64,000 nt of DNA from Nematopogon swammerdamellus (taxonomy: Eukaryota; Arthropoda; Insecta; Lepidoptera; Adelidae). A program made the translations under genes and the position numbers. Positions within the stretch are counted from its first letter, which is position 1. Each line of letters opens with the position of its first letter. Below the pieces are notes generated by a model that had not been told where the DNA came from, made no database searches, and saw only the letters and a program-made list of their open reading frames with translations. Where the stretch lies: assembly GCA_946902875.1 (NCBI GenBank), contig OX336348.1, positions 13,727,741-13,791,740 of the forward strand. Reading direction: 5' to 3'. This document shows, in pieces, positions 47,701 to 56,112 of the stretch.

Positions 47701-50700
47701 ATATCTATTTCCCCTCAAGTACAGTCTCGGATCCTGCAAGAGGGGCGTGAATGGGCACCTGTCAAGCCGTCATGGCATTCGCAACGGCCGCATACGACCG
47801 AATGTCCGTGGGCGTCGTGAGACACCTTATAAGTAGATCTGCGTCAAATGTCGCGCTTTCATTAAAAAAATAAATAAACGGGGTGTGGGAAGACCACCTG
47901 CCAGGTAGGTGGAAGGACGATATGAAATACAGTTCCCGATAGCAGATAATGCGCGTCGAGGTTTAGAAAGAGACAATCCGGTTGTAGAGCATGTCGTCCC
48001 TGTCGCACGAACTCGCACGTCCAGTTCCATGTAGCCCGTACGACCGAAGGGAAGAATTGCCATGGCACCCTAGTTCACCAAGGTGTTATGGGTTGACCTC
48101 ACGGATGTGGTAGGTGATGTAACCAACCGTGTCAGTTGCCTTAAAAAAGAAGGGAAGGGACGTACAGTTTTACAGGTTCCGAACGATGAAGCAGCAGGTT
48201 GATGCAAGTCGGCGGTACTCAAACCTCGGACCCTGAAATCAACCTGTCCAGTACGACTCGAACTGCCGCCGCTTAAACGCTTACTTAAAGCACAGATCAA
48301 AATATTTCCCTCCCAGGACCTACAAGAACTTCTCGACAAGTCTTCCCACGGCGTCATCTACTTCAGCATGGGCTCCAACGTAAAGTCCAAGGACATGCCG
48401 GATGAGATGCGCAACGAGCTGCTCGAGATGTTCGGAAGATTCCCGCAGACCGTGCTCTGGAAGTTCGAGGCTGACATGAGGGATGCTCCCAAGAATGTTC
48501 ACGTCAGACCCTGGATGCCGCAGCAGAGTATACTTGGTGCGTTCGTTTGGAACTGATAGCTTCCAGTGGCAATAAGAGACTATGCTGAATTAACACTACT
48601 TAATTCTTTATTAGTTAGGTGCAGAGATGGAAAAGGGGCCGGTACTTAAAAAGAATACCCCCACTGCATCTCAGCCCGTGCATGACGTAAAAGACGACTA
48701 AGGTATAGGGACAAAATGACGTGCTAAAAGGCGACAGGCTAGCCGGCTCTCACCTTGGAACGCCCTTCCACCGATTCGTGCAGCGGGTGGGTCTTCGTAC
48801 CTTACTTGCTGCTTGATAGTTATCTTGTCCGAATATTTTGCTAAACGTGGTTGTCGGTGCTGCGCTGTAATTTACAATAGTACTTGCAGCACAACTCCGA
48901 TTACTCTGCTTACCCCGATTGTCGGGATTCAGAGTGTGGTAATGTATGAAAAACACCTCTAGACCAGGATTCGAAACTGGACTTCTGGCACGAGACGCGA
49001 ACGCTTTAGCAATTTCGCTAAACGGGTCGATGACGTATATTCTCTCTAAATCTCGTACAGTTGCATCTTCTATAGTGCCAAGCAAGCTCCTGCGTTTTAC
49101 ATCATCGGCAAGCCCTGTAGATACTCAAAATCAGGGACATTTGCCCAATTCTCTTGGTGTTTCAGTTTTTTTTTTAATGGAAACTGACACTGTTGGCTAC
49201 ATCACCTACAACATCCGTGATGTCAGCCCATAACACCGGGTGAACTAGGTGCAATGTCAGTGCTTCCCTTCGGTCGTGCCGGCTACACTGAACTGGACGG
49301 AAAACACAAACTATTTACATAGCCGTTTCGACCGACGTATCATTCAGTGCGGTGGTATCAACCCGGGCGAGTTGAACCCTACCACCTAGTAAGGTAAGAA
49401 GGGAAGGGACCTACAGTTTTACGTGGAATCTGAACCACGGTCACCCTCCAACGGTCGAGCGGTCACCCATTCAAGTGCTGACCGGCCCAGCGTTGTTTAA
49501 CCATCAAAGCGACAGTTGACTGTCTGCACCACAGAGATATCGAGGCTGACAATATATATCCTATATCCTAGCCAACCCATAAGTCCTATATGAAAATTGC
49601 CATGGCGACTGCAGACTGCCGAAGGAAGCCGGTCTATAAGCAGTTAATTTCATTGGTCTTCATATCACGCCGGTCGGCGTGTACCAATGAGTTTTTTCTA
49701 ATGAAAAAATTTACGAGCACACCTACACCTGCTGCTTCTCCGTTCGGAACCCGTATAAAACTGTAGGTCCCTTCCCTTGCCCCTTACTAGGTGGTAGGCT
49801 CAAATTGTAGCCGACTGGGTTGGTGCCACCGTACTGGATGTAAGATGGCCGCATAGCAGCCTCGGCTGTGATCTCATCTAGTCCAGTATAGCCAGCAATC
49901 CAGGGAAGTCTCCGCTATGGCACCTACCTCCTATGAGGTGATATTGGCTGGTTGGAGCATGCGTTCTGTCCCCTCCGACTCAGCCACCCATACTGAATTA
50001 TATAAAAAAAAGTCCGGGCCACTTCATCAGCAAATCTCGTTATCAGAGGAGCTTTCTTAATGCGAAGAATCGTCTGGGTATCTTTTAAATAAACCTTCTG
50101 TGTTGCTTCCCAATTGATGTCATCTTACATCATACAACGTTATTTCAGCCCACAAGAATTTAAAAGTGTTCATCACACATGGTGGAATTTCATCGACAAC
50201 AGAAGCAATACATTATGGAGTGCCCGTCATTGCCATTCCGGCGTTCGGAGACCAGCACGTCAACGCAATGGGAGCGGTGAAAAGAGGCTACGGTCTGCTC
50301 TTGAAACTGCAAGATCCAAACCTTGTTCACAATCTGGAAGAGGCCTTGAATGAGATGCTGGACGATCCCAGGTTGGTTTGTACATTCAGAAGGTTTTCCT
50401 ACCTACATGTCTGTGTGTCGTGCGTCGGTAAGGCAGCACGGCGCGTCGGTTGTCGCAGCTGTACCACGACCGGCCGATGGCCGGTGGCCATAAAAAGCGG
50501 CGGGTGGCCGAGTGGTTTGGGCATCGGCTTCTCATGCGAGAGGTCCGCGGTTCGAATCCGATCGGCGTGTACCAATGAGTTTTTTCTGACGAAAAAATTA
50601 CGTACATACCTACACCTGCTGGTTCACCGTTCGGAACCGGTGTAAAACTGTAGGTCCCTTCCCTGGCCCCTTACGGCTACTTACGGCTTGGTGGTAGGCT

Positions 50701-52002
50701 CAAATTGTAGCCGAATGGGTTGGCGTGCCACCGTACTGGATGTAAGATGGCCGCATGGCAGCTTCGGCTGTGTTCTCATCTAGTCCAGTATAGCCAGCAA
50801 TCCATGGAAGTCTCCGGTATGGCACCTACCTTCTCGGAGGTGATATTGGCTGGTCGGAGTCGGAGCATGCGCTTTGGCTCCTCCGACTCAGCCACCTATA
50901 CCGGATTACGTATAAAAAAATTCCGACCGCCATCTCTCTACATGTCAGTATGTCGACCGCTATCTCCTTACAAGTCTGTATGTCGACCTCTATCTCCCTC
51001 CTTGTCTGTATGCCGACCGCTATCTCCCTCCTTGTCTGTATGTCGCCCGCTATCTCCCTCCTTGTCTGTATGCCGATCGCTATCTCCCTCCTTGTCTATA
51101 TGCCGACCACTATCTCCCTACATGTCGGTATGTCGACCGCTTCTCCCTCCTTGTCCGTATATCGACCGCTATCTCCCTACAAGTCAGTATGTCGACCGCT
51201 ATCTCCTTACATGTCGGTATGCCGACCGCTATCTCCCTCCTTGTCTGTGTTTTGCCCGCTATCTCCCTCCTTGTCTTTATGCCGACCGCTATCTCCCTCC
51301 TTGTCTATATGCCGACCGCTATCTCCCTACATGTCGGTATGTCGACCGCTTCTCCCTCCTTGTCCGTATGTCGACCGCTATCTCCCTACAAGTCAGTATG
51401 TCGACCGCTATCTCCCTCCTTGTCTGTATGCCGACCGCTATCTCCCTCCTTGTCTATATGCCGACCGCTATCTCCCTACATGTCGGTATGTCGACCGCTA
51501 TCTCCCTCCTTGTCTATATGCCGACCGCTATCTCCCTACATGTCGGTATGTCGACCGCTATCTCCCTCCTGGTCTATATGTCGACCGCTATCTCCCTACA
51601 AGTCAGTATGTCGACCGCTATCTCTCTCCTTGTCTGTATTTCGACCACTATCTCCCTCCTTGTCTGTATGTCGACCGCTATCTCCCTACATGTCTGTATG
51701 TCGGCAGGTACGGCGACACGGCGCGTCGGCTGTCGCAGCTGTACCACGACCGGCCGGTACCGCCGGCGCGCCTCGTGTCCTATTGGTCGGAGCACGTGGT
51801 ACGCACCGGTGGCGCCCAACATTTGCGCACTGCCGCCAGCTCGGTGCCGGCGTACCAGCGCTATCTGCTCGATATAATCGCTATTATTGTCGGCATTCTG
51901 TTATTACTCGCCTGGTTGATGCGAGCACTGTTTCGACTTGTGTTTAGAAGGAAATCTATCGTCTCCACTACTAGAAAGTTGAGGAGGACGAAAAAGGACT
52001 AA
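32607..52002 (+). CDS. UGT: UGT-1: UDP-glycosyltransferase, eight exons, possibly inactive
   Basis: Gene-level entry. Exons are 32607-32744, 33585-33675, 41644-41821, 43774-about 43980, exon 5 (46876-47114 and its upstream copies), 48317-48536, 50149-50371 and 51708-52002. Together they give about 527 residues, the normal insect UGT length. Family features in order are a signal peptide, the catalytic-His segment PVPTGSHSILG (His29), an N-terminal aglycone domain, the UDP-binding signature FITHGGISSTTEAIHYG...FGDQH (exon 7), and a C-terminal transmembrane helix with a basic cytosolic tail. UGTs act in the ER membrane facing the lumen. Possible lesions are that exon 4 lacks the expected donor, and that the only exon 5 copy with a donor carries a +16 frameshift. 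It may be a pseudogene, or may use splicing not seen here. Confidence 0.8.
32745..33584. other. UGT-1 intron 1
   Basis: 32760-33190 is rich in gtttagtaaa/aactaaac iterations of mixed orientation and may be an uncharacterised inverted-repeat element. 33224-33425 is a headless SINE-B (+) with a short duplicated segment (ctaggtaccacctagtaggtgg). 33470-33542 is a Rep-C fragment. The acceptor is gattttcag. Confidence 0.65.
33585..33675 (+). CDS. UGT: UGT-1 exon 2
   Basis: 30 codons plus 1 nt reading VTYITAFPSKDPPKGVQYVD...NSWAS. The acceptor is ttttcag|gtg and the donor aagtt|gtaagt. It is part of the N-terminal acceptor-binding domain and aligns with 58532-58625 of UGT-2. Confidence 0.85.
33745..34665 (-). 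pseudogene. mariner-like transposase remnant in UGT-1 intron 2
   Basis: On the - strand the N-terminal part (about 34660-34500) reads HEWYSAFKSGRDVVEDLPRS. After a simple-sequence insertion (34340-34500, AGAAAG-rich), it resumes with VNIAKVKEMVTENPHSSLRE...SYESIRTILNDR, a helix-turn-helix region of mariner transposases. Downstream the frame degrades, with readable pieces such as KDLNFLQK. No intact DDE/D catalytic core is visible. It is dead. Confidence 0.78.
34666..35106. repeat. Common insect repeat and a foldback MITE
   Basis: 34650-34860 begins ttaaccgacttcccaaaaggac, a widespread insect repeat. 34902-35105 is a hairpin element: aaaagccgccttcaaaattgta...tagagttgaaggcggtgctaaag (34905-34973) pairs with 35034-35102, giving arms of about 70 bp. 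It is non-coding. Confidence 0.65.
35107..36507. other. UGT-1 intron 2, unassigned
   Basis: No gene is recognised. A segment cagtccgcgtagtgggaatgagatcgcgcatg...agcgcgggagag at about 35827-35890 recurs at 36002-36062 with differences. The rest is AT-rich. Confidence 0.4.
36508..37375. repeat. Pentanucleotide satellite in three variant blocks
   Basis: 36511-36742 is about 46 pure CTATT units. 36743 to about 37005 shifts to CTACT, CTGCC and CTGCT units. About 37005-37375 is a mix of CATTC and TATTC units. The 5-bp periodicity is kept throughout. The long open frames (SILFYSILFY and similar) arise because the repeat has no stop codon in those frames; they are not genes. Confidence 0.95.
37376..38089. 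other. UGT-1 intron 2 with a 31-bp-arm hairpin
   Basis: 37817-37853 and 37855-37891 contain aaataactttttaatttgtc...ctaag and its reverse complement around the loop tgctaaa. No gene is recognised. The flanks are AT-rich. Confidence 0.55.
38471..39900. repeat. Opposed arrays of a 67-70-bp repeat around a retroelement
   Basis: The core gcgaggccgaaggccgagctg is repeated about four times on the + strand (38478-38700). Its reverse complement cagctcggccttcggcctcgc is repeated about eight times at 39394-39880, with a period of about 67-70 bp. Between them (38815-39300, - strand) lies a retrotransposon ORF tail reading VWNATCVLTLAPSHVRASSR...FAVETLGPWSSEAKR. Confidence 0.82.
39901..41105. repeat. 384-bp tandem duplication of an RTE-like tail
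   Basis: The stretch from ttaaatttcgaatgaatattt occurs at about 40340 and again at 40724, with a period of 384 bp and very few differences. It contains cgtctaattccgttcagtgg and (ACAA)n, typical of RTE-like 3' tails. An older, diverged copy of the same tail lies at 40100-40270. Confidence 0.8.
41261..41643. other. UGT-1 intron 2 end: Rep-E fragment
   Basis: 41460-41625 is a 5' fragment of Rep-E on the - strand (aatttcaactggctagcg ... ggacggacagacagacattg). 41280-41410 is unassigned. The exon 3 acceptor is cttcaacag at 41635-41643. Confidence 0.65.
41644..41821 (+). CDS. UGT: UGT-1 exon 3
   Basis: 58 codons plus split codons, reading (L)LPNYFKNEKEPSMSEGMDV...FDAVIAEWFFSDVYSG. The acceptor is caacag|tg and the donor tctgg|gtgagt. 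The end, FDAVIAEWFFSDVYSG, is the conserved stretch that precedes the next UGT exon. It aligns with 59992-60169 of UGT-2. Confidence 0.88.
41822..43773. other. UGT-1 intron 3: MITE, shared repeat, SINE-A
   Basis: 42015-42285 is a MITE with inverted ends CACGGTGTTGCA / TGCAACACCGTG. 42317-42475 matches the sim-intron repeat at 19455-19615. 42480-43316 is unassigned AT-rich DNA, including cttttcagtgggaaagatg and an inverted copy around 43010. 43317-43705 is a full SINE-A on the - strand. The acceptor is ccctttcag. Confidence 0.72.
43774..43980 (+). CDS. UGT: UGT-1 exon 4, 5' splice site not found
   Basis: Reads (G)FAQIFQCPYILLSPLGMGPT...STPMSLKERLINTLGVTFLL...MYEHV. The acceptor is clear (ctttcag|g). 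UGT-2 exon 4 ends aatgt|gtaagt, but here the equivalent position reads catgt|catctt. Repeat Rep-E starts four bases later, at about 43985, so the donor appears lost. CAT|GTCATC would be a poor donor and would leave the wrong phase for exon 5. Confidence 0.75.
43981..44740 (+). repeat. Rep-E carrying a SINE-A insertion
   Basis: Rep-E 43985-44050 (ttacggttccgctttcgccc ... tacgccgtcagtccgtcc) resumes at 44427-44735 (gaagggctgtatcttttgaa ... actcgcacttgaccggtttt). The - strand SINE-A between them (44059-44426) has a full head. This copy touches the end of UGT-1 exon 4. Confidence 0.85.
44741..45141. other. UGT-1 intron 4
   Basis: 44741-44890 resembles 18240-18380 (gtgactttgcccaaa...gctcagagaggcgccatgccgg), an interspersed fragment. 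44930-45060 (cgaagaccgttccacatttt) looks like retroelement debris. 45131-45141 is the acceptor of the first exon 5 copy (atgctttccag). Confidence 0.55.
45142..46875 (+). repeat. Eight upstream tandem copies of UGT-1 exon 5
   Basis: Copies start at 45142, 45351, 45560, 45769, 45978, 46201, 46430 and 46653, with the ninth at 46876. Each starts attctccatgcacccg after tttccag and ends at cacatcgatgtctaatg. The periods are 209 bp for the first four and 223, 229, 223 and 223 bp after that. The 209-bp copies share a 14-bp deletion that breaks the frame. Copies at 45978, 46201, 46430 and 46653 stay in frame from the acceptor to HIDV and then TAA. None keeps the exon 3' end or its donor. They retain a conserved core such as YEECFGAAAAARGIQLADYS and NSHPSIGKPTRLPPNAVQVG. 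Confidence 0.95.
46876..47114 (+). CDS. UGT: UGT-1 exon 5, donor-bearing copy with frameshift
   Basis: The only copy with the full 3' end (...FHIDVETKPLPE) and a donor ctgag|gtacct, phase 0 into exon 6. Near its start, CCG is replaced by 19 bases (cttctggtgcatgaggctg), a net +16, so the frame set by the acceptor hits TGA after 17 codons. From LKEAVLYEECFG onward the UGT frame is intact. It would be usable only with a different upstream junction. Confidence 0.8.
47115..48316 (+). repeat. UGT-1 intron 5: Rep-C, LINE remnant, SINE-A tail
   Basis: 47160-47490 is the best Rep-C copy (taccgtgtgggtttggtact ... gattgtcgggattcagcgtg). 47505-47870 is a LINE C-terminal remnant with readable KWQLAGHVSRRDDDPVGG and RMRTNRFCKYFLYRTGKLWN. 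48024-48146 is a 3' fragment of SINE-A. 48150-48316 contains a diverged SINE-body scrap (gggaagggacgtacagtttt) and the acceptor tccctcccag. Confidence 0.75.
48317..48536 (+). CDS. UGT: UGT-1 exon 6: start of UDP-binding domain
   Basis: 73 codons plus 1 nt reading DLQELLDKSSHGVIYFSMGS...VLWKFEADM...VHVRPWMPQQSIL. GVIYFSMGSN and the NV.VR.W.PQQ.IL motif are standard UGT C-domain elements that contact the nucleotide sugar. The donor is cttg|gtgcgt. It is intact. Confidence 0.9.
48537..50148. repeat. UGT-1 intron 6: Rep-C, SINE-A, SINE-B
   Basis: 48622-48945 is a Rep-C copy. 49166-49550 is a full SINE-A on the - strand. 49671-50010 is a SINE-B on the + strand lacking its head up to cggcgtgtaccaatgag. 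The intron ends at gttatttcag. Confidence 0.82.
50149..50371 (+). CDS. UGT: UGT-1 exon 7: UGT signature motif
   Basis: Reads (A)HKNLKVFITHGGISSTTEAI...GVPVIAIPAFGDQHVNAMGA...EEALNEMLDDP and AG of an Arg codon. THGG, the E of TEA, GVP and the DQ pair are the nucleotide-sugar-binding residues of the family; all are present. The acceptor is tttcag|cc and the donor cccag|gttggt. Confidence 0.92.
50397..50482 (+). repeat. Stray copy of the exon 8 start inside intron 7
   Basis: tacctacatgtctgtgtgtc and agcacggcgcgtcggttgtcgc...tgtaccacgaccggccg closely match 51685-51770, which covers the last minisatellite unit, the acceptor and the first about 60 bp of exon 8. It lies only 26 bp after exon 7. Small indels break the reading frame. 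Confidence 0.85.
50497..50925 (+). repeat. SINE-B, full length
   Basis: The head is gcggcgggtggccgagtggt with a B box (cggttcgaatccg). The body has ctgtaggtcccttccctggc and the tail ends tataccggattacgta plus an A-run. It separates the stray exon 8 copy from the minisatellite. Confidence 0.88.
50930..51707. repeat. 30-bp minisatellite ending at the exon 8 acceptor
   Basis: About 26 units of atgtcgaccgctatctccct followed by ccttgtctgt or acatgtcggt/acaagtcagt. The period is 30 bp, with two units shortened near 51140 and 51350. Because 30 is a multiple of three and the units lack stops, several frames stay open into exon 8; these are not coding evidence. The final unit runs into tgtcggcag, the exon 8 acceptor. 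Confidence 0.94.
51708..52002 (+). CDS. UGT: UGT-1 exon 8: C-terminus and membrane anchor
   Basis: Reads (R)YGDTARRLSQLYHDRPVPPA...VSYWSEHVVRTGGAQHLRTA, then the hydrophobic helix LLDIIAIIVGILLLLAWLM and a basic tail ending RRTKKD with TAA. This is the standard UGT end that anchors the enzyme in the ER membrane with a short cytosolic tail. AATAAA at 52109-52114 is a plausible poly(A) signal. Confidence 0.92.
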
Positions 52003-52216
52003 GCAGTTCAGGTTTTGTGCGGCACCACACGCTACGTTTGATTGGGTTACATATTCTGTCTGAATCCTGTCTTGTGCAAATAGTGTTTCATTAAATCAAT
52101 ATACTAAAAATAAATCTGTAAGGGATGGGTATGGAGTAAGTTACTTTGTTTTGTGAGATACCTACTGATTGATATTTGCATTGTATTGTAAAAAAAAGGT
52201 TATTATTGCTTCCGCT

Positions 52217-52593
52217 AATGGATGGCTGAGTGGGAGGGGCCAAAGCACATGCTCCGACCAGCCAATATCACCTCCGAGAAGGTAGTTGCCATACCGGAGA
52301 CATCCCTGAACTGCTGGCTATACTGGACTAGAGGAGAACACAACCGAGCCTGCTATGCGTCCAGTACGGTGGTATCAACCCAGTCGAGTACAATTTGAGC
52401 CTACCATCTAGTAAGGGGCAAGGGAAGGGACCTACAGTTTTACACCCGAGGTTCCGAACGGTGAAGCAGCAGCTTTAGGTATGCAAGTAAATTTTTTTCG
52501 TCAGAAAAACTCACTGGTACACGCCGACCGGATTCGAACCTCGGACCTCTCGCATGAGAAACCGATGCCCAAACCACTCGGTCACCCGCCGCT
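52217..52593 (-). repeat. SINE-B, - strand
   Basis: A full copy in reverse, from taatggatggctgagtggg to the head rc (cactcggtcacccgccgc), with the B box readable as ggattcgaacctcgg. It lies just downstream of UGT-1. Confidence 0.85.
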
Positions 52594-52869
52594 TACTTAC
52601 AATTACCGGTACTTACAATTTTATAATTTACTTTTTCGTATCAATGCGATTGCGTGACCAGAGATTATTTTTTTATTTACTACGATACACGTCCACTCGA
52701 ATCATTGGCTACTTTATCTTCAAATATGATTTTATATAAGCGTTTTTAATTATTATCTAATCGTTGTTGACACAATCAGAATTCGTAGGGTATTACTCGA
52801 GTGAAGTTGTATTTCTGGTCGAACACAAACGCCGGTATGTACATGTAGTAGTATTTAGATTTATAGCTT

Positions 52870-54540
52870 TATATAGAGGGCCTGTTCAAAAAATTACAGA
52901 ACTTTATTTTAAATTTTTTTATTTTTCAATTTACACAATATTGGTCCTTGTCCCCTCCCCTATTCACACACTTTTCCCAGCGGTGTTTCCACATTACAAA
53001 ACTGTCCTGGTAAGCTTCTTTCGGAATATTCTTCAATTCCTGTGACGAATTTGTTTTAATATTGTAGAGCTGTGAGGTAAAAGGTGAAGCGGTGTCGTGT
53101 CCTCTGGCTCCACGTGTATCTGCAGCTGATGTTGTTGTATGGGCGAGTGCCCGGTTGTTCTGCCAAGCGATCTGTATTTATGCGAGGCGTATTTGATATT
53201 TCAGCAATGTGTTATGTGGCGTATGGAATTCTTAATTAGCCGTTATTTGCCACCTGTTGGTGTGCTAGTGAATCTTTCTGTTTCTTCGTCGCGAAGCGAT
53301 GTAGGTTATTATCGATCTTTATTATTCAGTTGTGGGATAGGTGTCGCTATCACCACAGTATTCCCCCCTCAGTCGTGACGTAGTCCGTGACGATTGAGAG
53401 CCGATCAGTCAGTATGCTCCGATGACGCAGCTTGGTCGGCGTGGTCAGTTGGTGTCGCGTACTGCTGACGTAGTCCTCTGTGGAGGCGCGCGGCGGCGGG
53501 GCGTTGACCGAGTGTTGTCTTGCTTGCTACGATTACCTACTGGTTGAGACCCGCTTGTGGGAAGCCAGTAGGTAATGTTGCGATGTCAGCTTCATGAAGG
53601 TTGCGATGTTCTTTGTAGGGGTCACCAATGTAGAGCTGTGAGGTAAAAGGTGAAGCGGTGTCGTGTCCTCTGGCTCCACGTGTAGCTGCAGCTGATGTTG
53701 TTGTATGGGCGAGTGCCCTGTTGTTCTGCCAAGCGATCTGTATTTATGCGAGGCGTATTTGATATTTCAGCAATGTGTTAAGTGGCGTATGGAATTCTTA
53801 ATTAGCCATTATTTGCCACCTGTTGGTGTGCTAGTGAATCTTTCTGTTTCTTCGTCGCGAAGCGATGTAGGTTATTATCGATCTTTATTATTCAGTTGTG
53901 GGATAGGTGTCGCTATCACCACAGTATGATCAATGGTGTCGAAACGGCGACCTTTCAGCACTGATTTCAATTAAGGAAATGTGTATCCGTAAACCCAACT
54001 CTCGTCAACCGTTATGAGCATCTTCATGAATGTGTCGTCATCGTTGGCTGTCTAAGGAGTTCCCGACAAACTTCTAATCGATGTTCCTTTTCCAGTTCGG
54101 TCATCAAACGTGGAACAAATTTTGCTGCAACTCGATGCATTTTCAATTTCTCGGTCAGAATGTTATGGCACGACCCTATTGAGATCCCAACCTCTTCTGC
54201 AAGTTCTCTGACAGTCAGACGACGATTCGCCCGCACCAGATCATAGATTTTCTGAATGTGAGTGTCATCAGTTGAGGTCGAAGGTCTTCCTGGTCGAGAG
54301 TCATCTTCAACTGATTGACGACCACTTTTAAATCGGCAAAACCACTCGTAAGACTGTGTACGACTTAGTGCATCATCTCCGTAATATTTTGTCACAAGTT
54401 CAAATCTTTCAGTAAAAGTTTTTCTCAGTTTCACGCAAAACTTCACATTGCATCGTTGCTCCCGAAAATCGCACATTGTAAATATCGCCACTAACGCTTA
54501 GACACCTTGCGTTCAAAAAGTAATAACGCGGGAAAGAAGT
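52870..54540 (-). mobile_element. mariner-like element, broken, with LTR element inside
   Basis: - strand mariner DNA. The 5' half (54491-54024) encodes a transposase N-terminus, YEWFCRFKSGRQSVEDDSRP and ELAEEVGISIGSCHNILTEK, i.e. paired helix-turn-helix domains. The frame then shifts just before a segment reading DDTFMKMLITVDESWVYGY (first catalytic Asp), and most of the catalytic core is deleted. The C-terminal piece survives at 53060-52920 (KNIPKEAYQDSFVMWKHRWE). The element is inactive. Confidence 0.8.
53063..53923 (-). mobile_element. Miniature LTR retrotransposon (TRIM-like)
   Basis: Two 295-bp direct repeats (53063-53357 and 53629-53923) flank only 271 bp. On the - strand each LTR begins TGTGGTGATAGC and ends CTCTACA (TG...CA). 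The segment after the 5' LTR reads TTGGTGACCCC, like a primer-binding site. The flanks are ATAT (53059-53062) and GTAT (53924-53927), a possible 4-bp duplication with one change. The LTRs differ at only a few positions, so insertion is recent. There is no gag or pol; short frames inside the LTRs are not genes. Confidence 0.85.
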
Positions 54541-54860
54541 GAGATATCAACAATCCGTAAAGAGCAGTTAATGCGGGAAATTATGATGAACACATCGTTG
54601 CCAACCGCACGACGCTACTTGCGATATATCTACAATTAGAAAAATGCAAATCGAATACGTGCTTAGTACTAACATATAAACATAAAATATTATTAAAAAC
54701 CTCAAGTCAACTTCTAGTGTCTGATGGCAAATACAACTTTGGTGACGACAGCATAAAGTTAAATATGGAACCGTGCAATTTGACTGTTCGCAAAAATTAT
54801 GCGACATCAAACATCATGCATGAAGGTGCAATAACATCGGAAATTTGGAGATACGTCACA
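54541..54860. other. AT-rich stretch with flanking repeats of the tRNA-like locus
   Basis: aattagaaaaatgcaaatcga at 54636 is inverted at about 54946-54969, and acgtgcttagtactaacata at 54657 is directly repeated at about 54991. The tRNA-like sequence thus sits in a small structured element. No gene is recognised. Confidence 0.5.
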
Positions 54861-54931
54861 GCCCGGTTGCGTAGTTGGTTATCGCGTTGGCAGCTCAAGC
54901 CAGAGACCCAGGTTCGAACCCTGGTCGGGAA
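54861..54931 (+). pseudogene. tRNA-like pseudogene or SINE head
   Basis: gcccggttgcgtagttggtta...cccaggttcgaaccctggtcggga has a perfect B box (ggttcgaaccc) with a 5-bp T stem, a short D stem (gcg/cgc) and a 5-bp anticodon stem (ttggc/gccag). The acceptor strands do not pair properly and the base before the would-be anticodon CTC is G instead of U. It is therefore unlikely to be a working tRNA. Confidence 0.6.
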
Positions 54932-56112
54932 GCATTTTTTCCAATGATTTTCGATTTGCATTTTTCTAATTAAAATATATATAAAGCGAGTACGTGCTTA
55001 GTACTAACATATAAACATAAAAGCTACCTGCGATACTTGGTTGCCGCGCAATTTAATAAGTTCGTTTATTTTTTTAACAGACGGCGTATATCTTATATCA
55101 ATACGTATAGAATTTTAATAAAAAACAAATACTTAGAACTAATAAAAATGATTAAATAATTCCCTCTGTCCACTTTGATCCACAGTTTGGTTCCACAGGT
55201 GGATCTATGGATACATTTTTCTCCTCTTTAATCTACCATTGAGGGGATCCAATAATAATAACGGTTTTATATGCCACCTGGATCCACAAACGAGAGGAAT
55301 ATTTTTTTTTTCTGTGCCACTTAGACCTACAATCCCCGTTTCGGATATTCAATATTATTTTGGGATAGGTAGGTCATTTATAGCGGTGTTCTAAATAAGA
55401 ATAGGTTAATTTTATTTAAACAACGATTTAGTCAATTAGTTATTATGTTGGAAAACGATAAATTGAGTTGAAGGCGGTACAAAATCACACCTGAAAATTG
55501 ATAGTTGAAGCCGTTTAAAATTGTGCTTAATTATTGAATAAATAATTTTTAAGTAGGTACTTAGTTGTTTTTTTTATAAGTCTGGTCCAACCGCATGTTG
55601 CTTTCCACCTTCTTAAATTCTGCTTAGGCATTCCCCGTTTTACATACCCGTTTTGCGGTGTAGCCCATTGTGGCGTGAAATTCAATCCCTATCAGAGATA
55701 GACCATCAGATTCTATTGCCATTCAGAGGGGGAATGCTGCGTCCGTCCTAGGGACAATGTGTTTGGCCCCTATAGAGGACATCTTTTATTGAAGTGAAAA
55801 CTTCTTTAGCGGCGCTTGGCACTTTTTAGGTGGGTGAAAAATGTTAAACTCGCGTCATCGCGTCATCGCTTCAGCGTCAGATAATTTTTTTTATAAGTGT
55901 TTATTGTTGTTTCTTTGTTTTTGTACAGTTAAAATTAAATTTGTAAATTACTCAGATTAAACTGTCGCTTTCTATGATTTATAAACATACATTTTGAAGC
56001 AGATGGATGTTTACAGGCTTCCCTTCCTATTTGCCTTGGGGATATGGTATCCGCTGCACATCCGATGTCGCGCTTCCGGCATTCCTCGGATCCGCTTATA
56101 GCAGTCTAGTCC
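54932..56112. other. Intergenic, largely unassigned
   Basis: No gene is seen. 55785-55880 is a second copy of the interspersed repeat at 7680-7800 (ttctttagcggcgcttggca). 55230-55330 contains scraps with no identified class. The remainder is AT-rich. Confidence 0.45.

Noticed and set aside
50720..51877. 385- and 350-codon frames running into UGT-1 exon 8
   Set aside because: The N-terminal part is the 30-bp minisatellite. Only 51708-52002 in one frame is UGT, preceded by a proper acceptor in phase with exon 7.
53139..53929. Paired 74-79-codon ORFs (MGECPVVLPSDLYL...) as a duplicated gene
   Set aside because: They lie entirely within the two identical LTRs of the miniature retrotransposon.
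54024..54491. Active mariner transposase
   Set aside because: Frameshift before the catalytic core, large internal deletion and an LTR element inserted in the C-terminal part.
54861..54931. Functional tRNA with anticodon CTC
   Set aside because: Acceptor strands are mismatched and the invariant U before the anticodon is G; recorded as a pseudogene.
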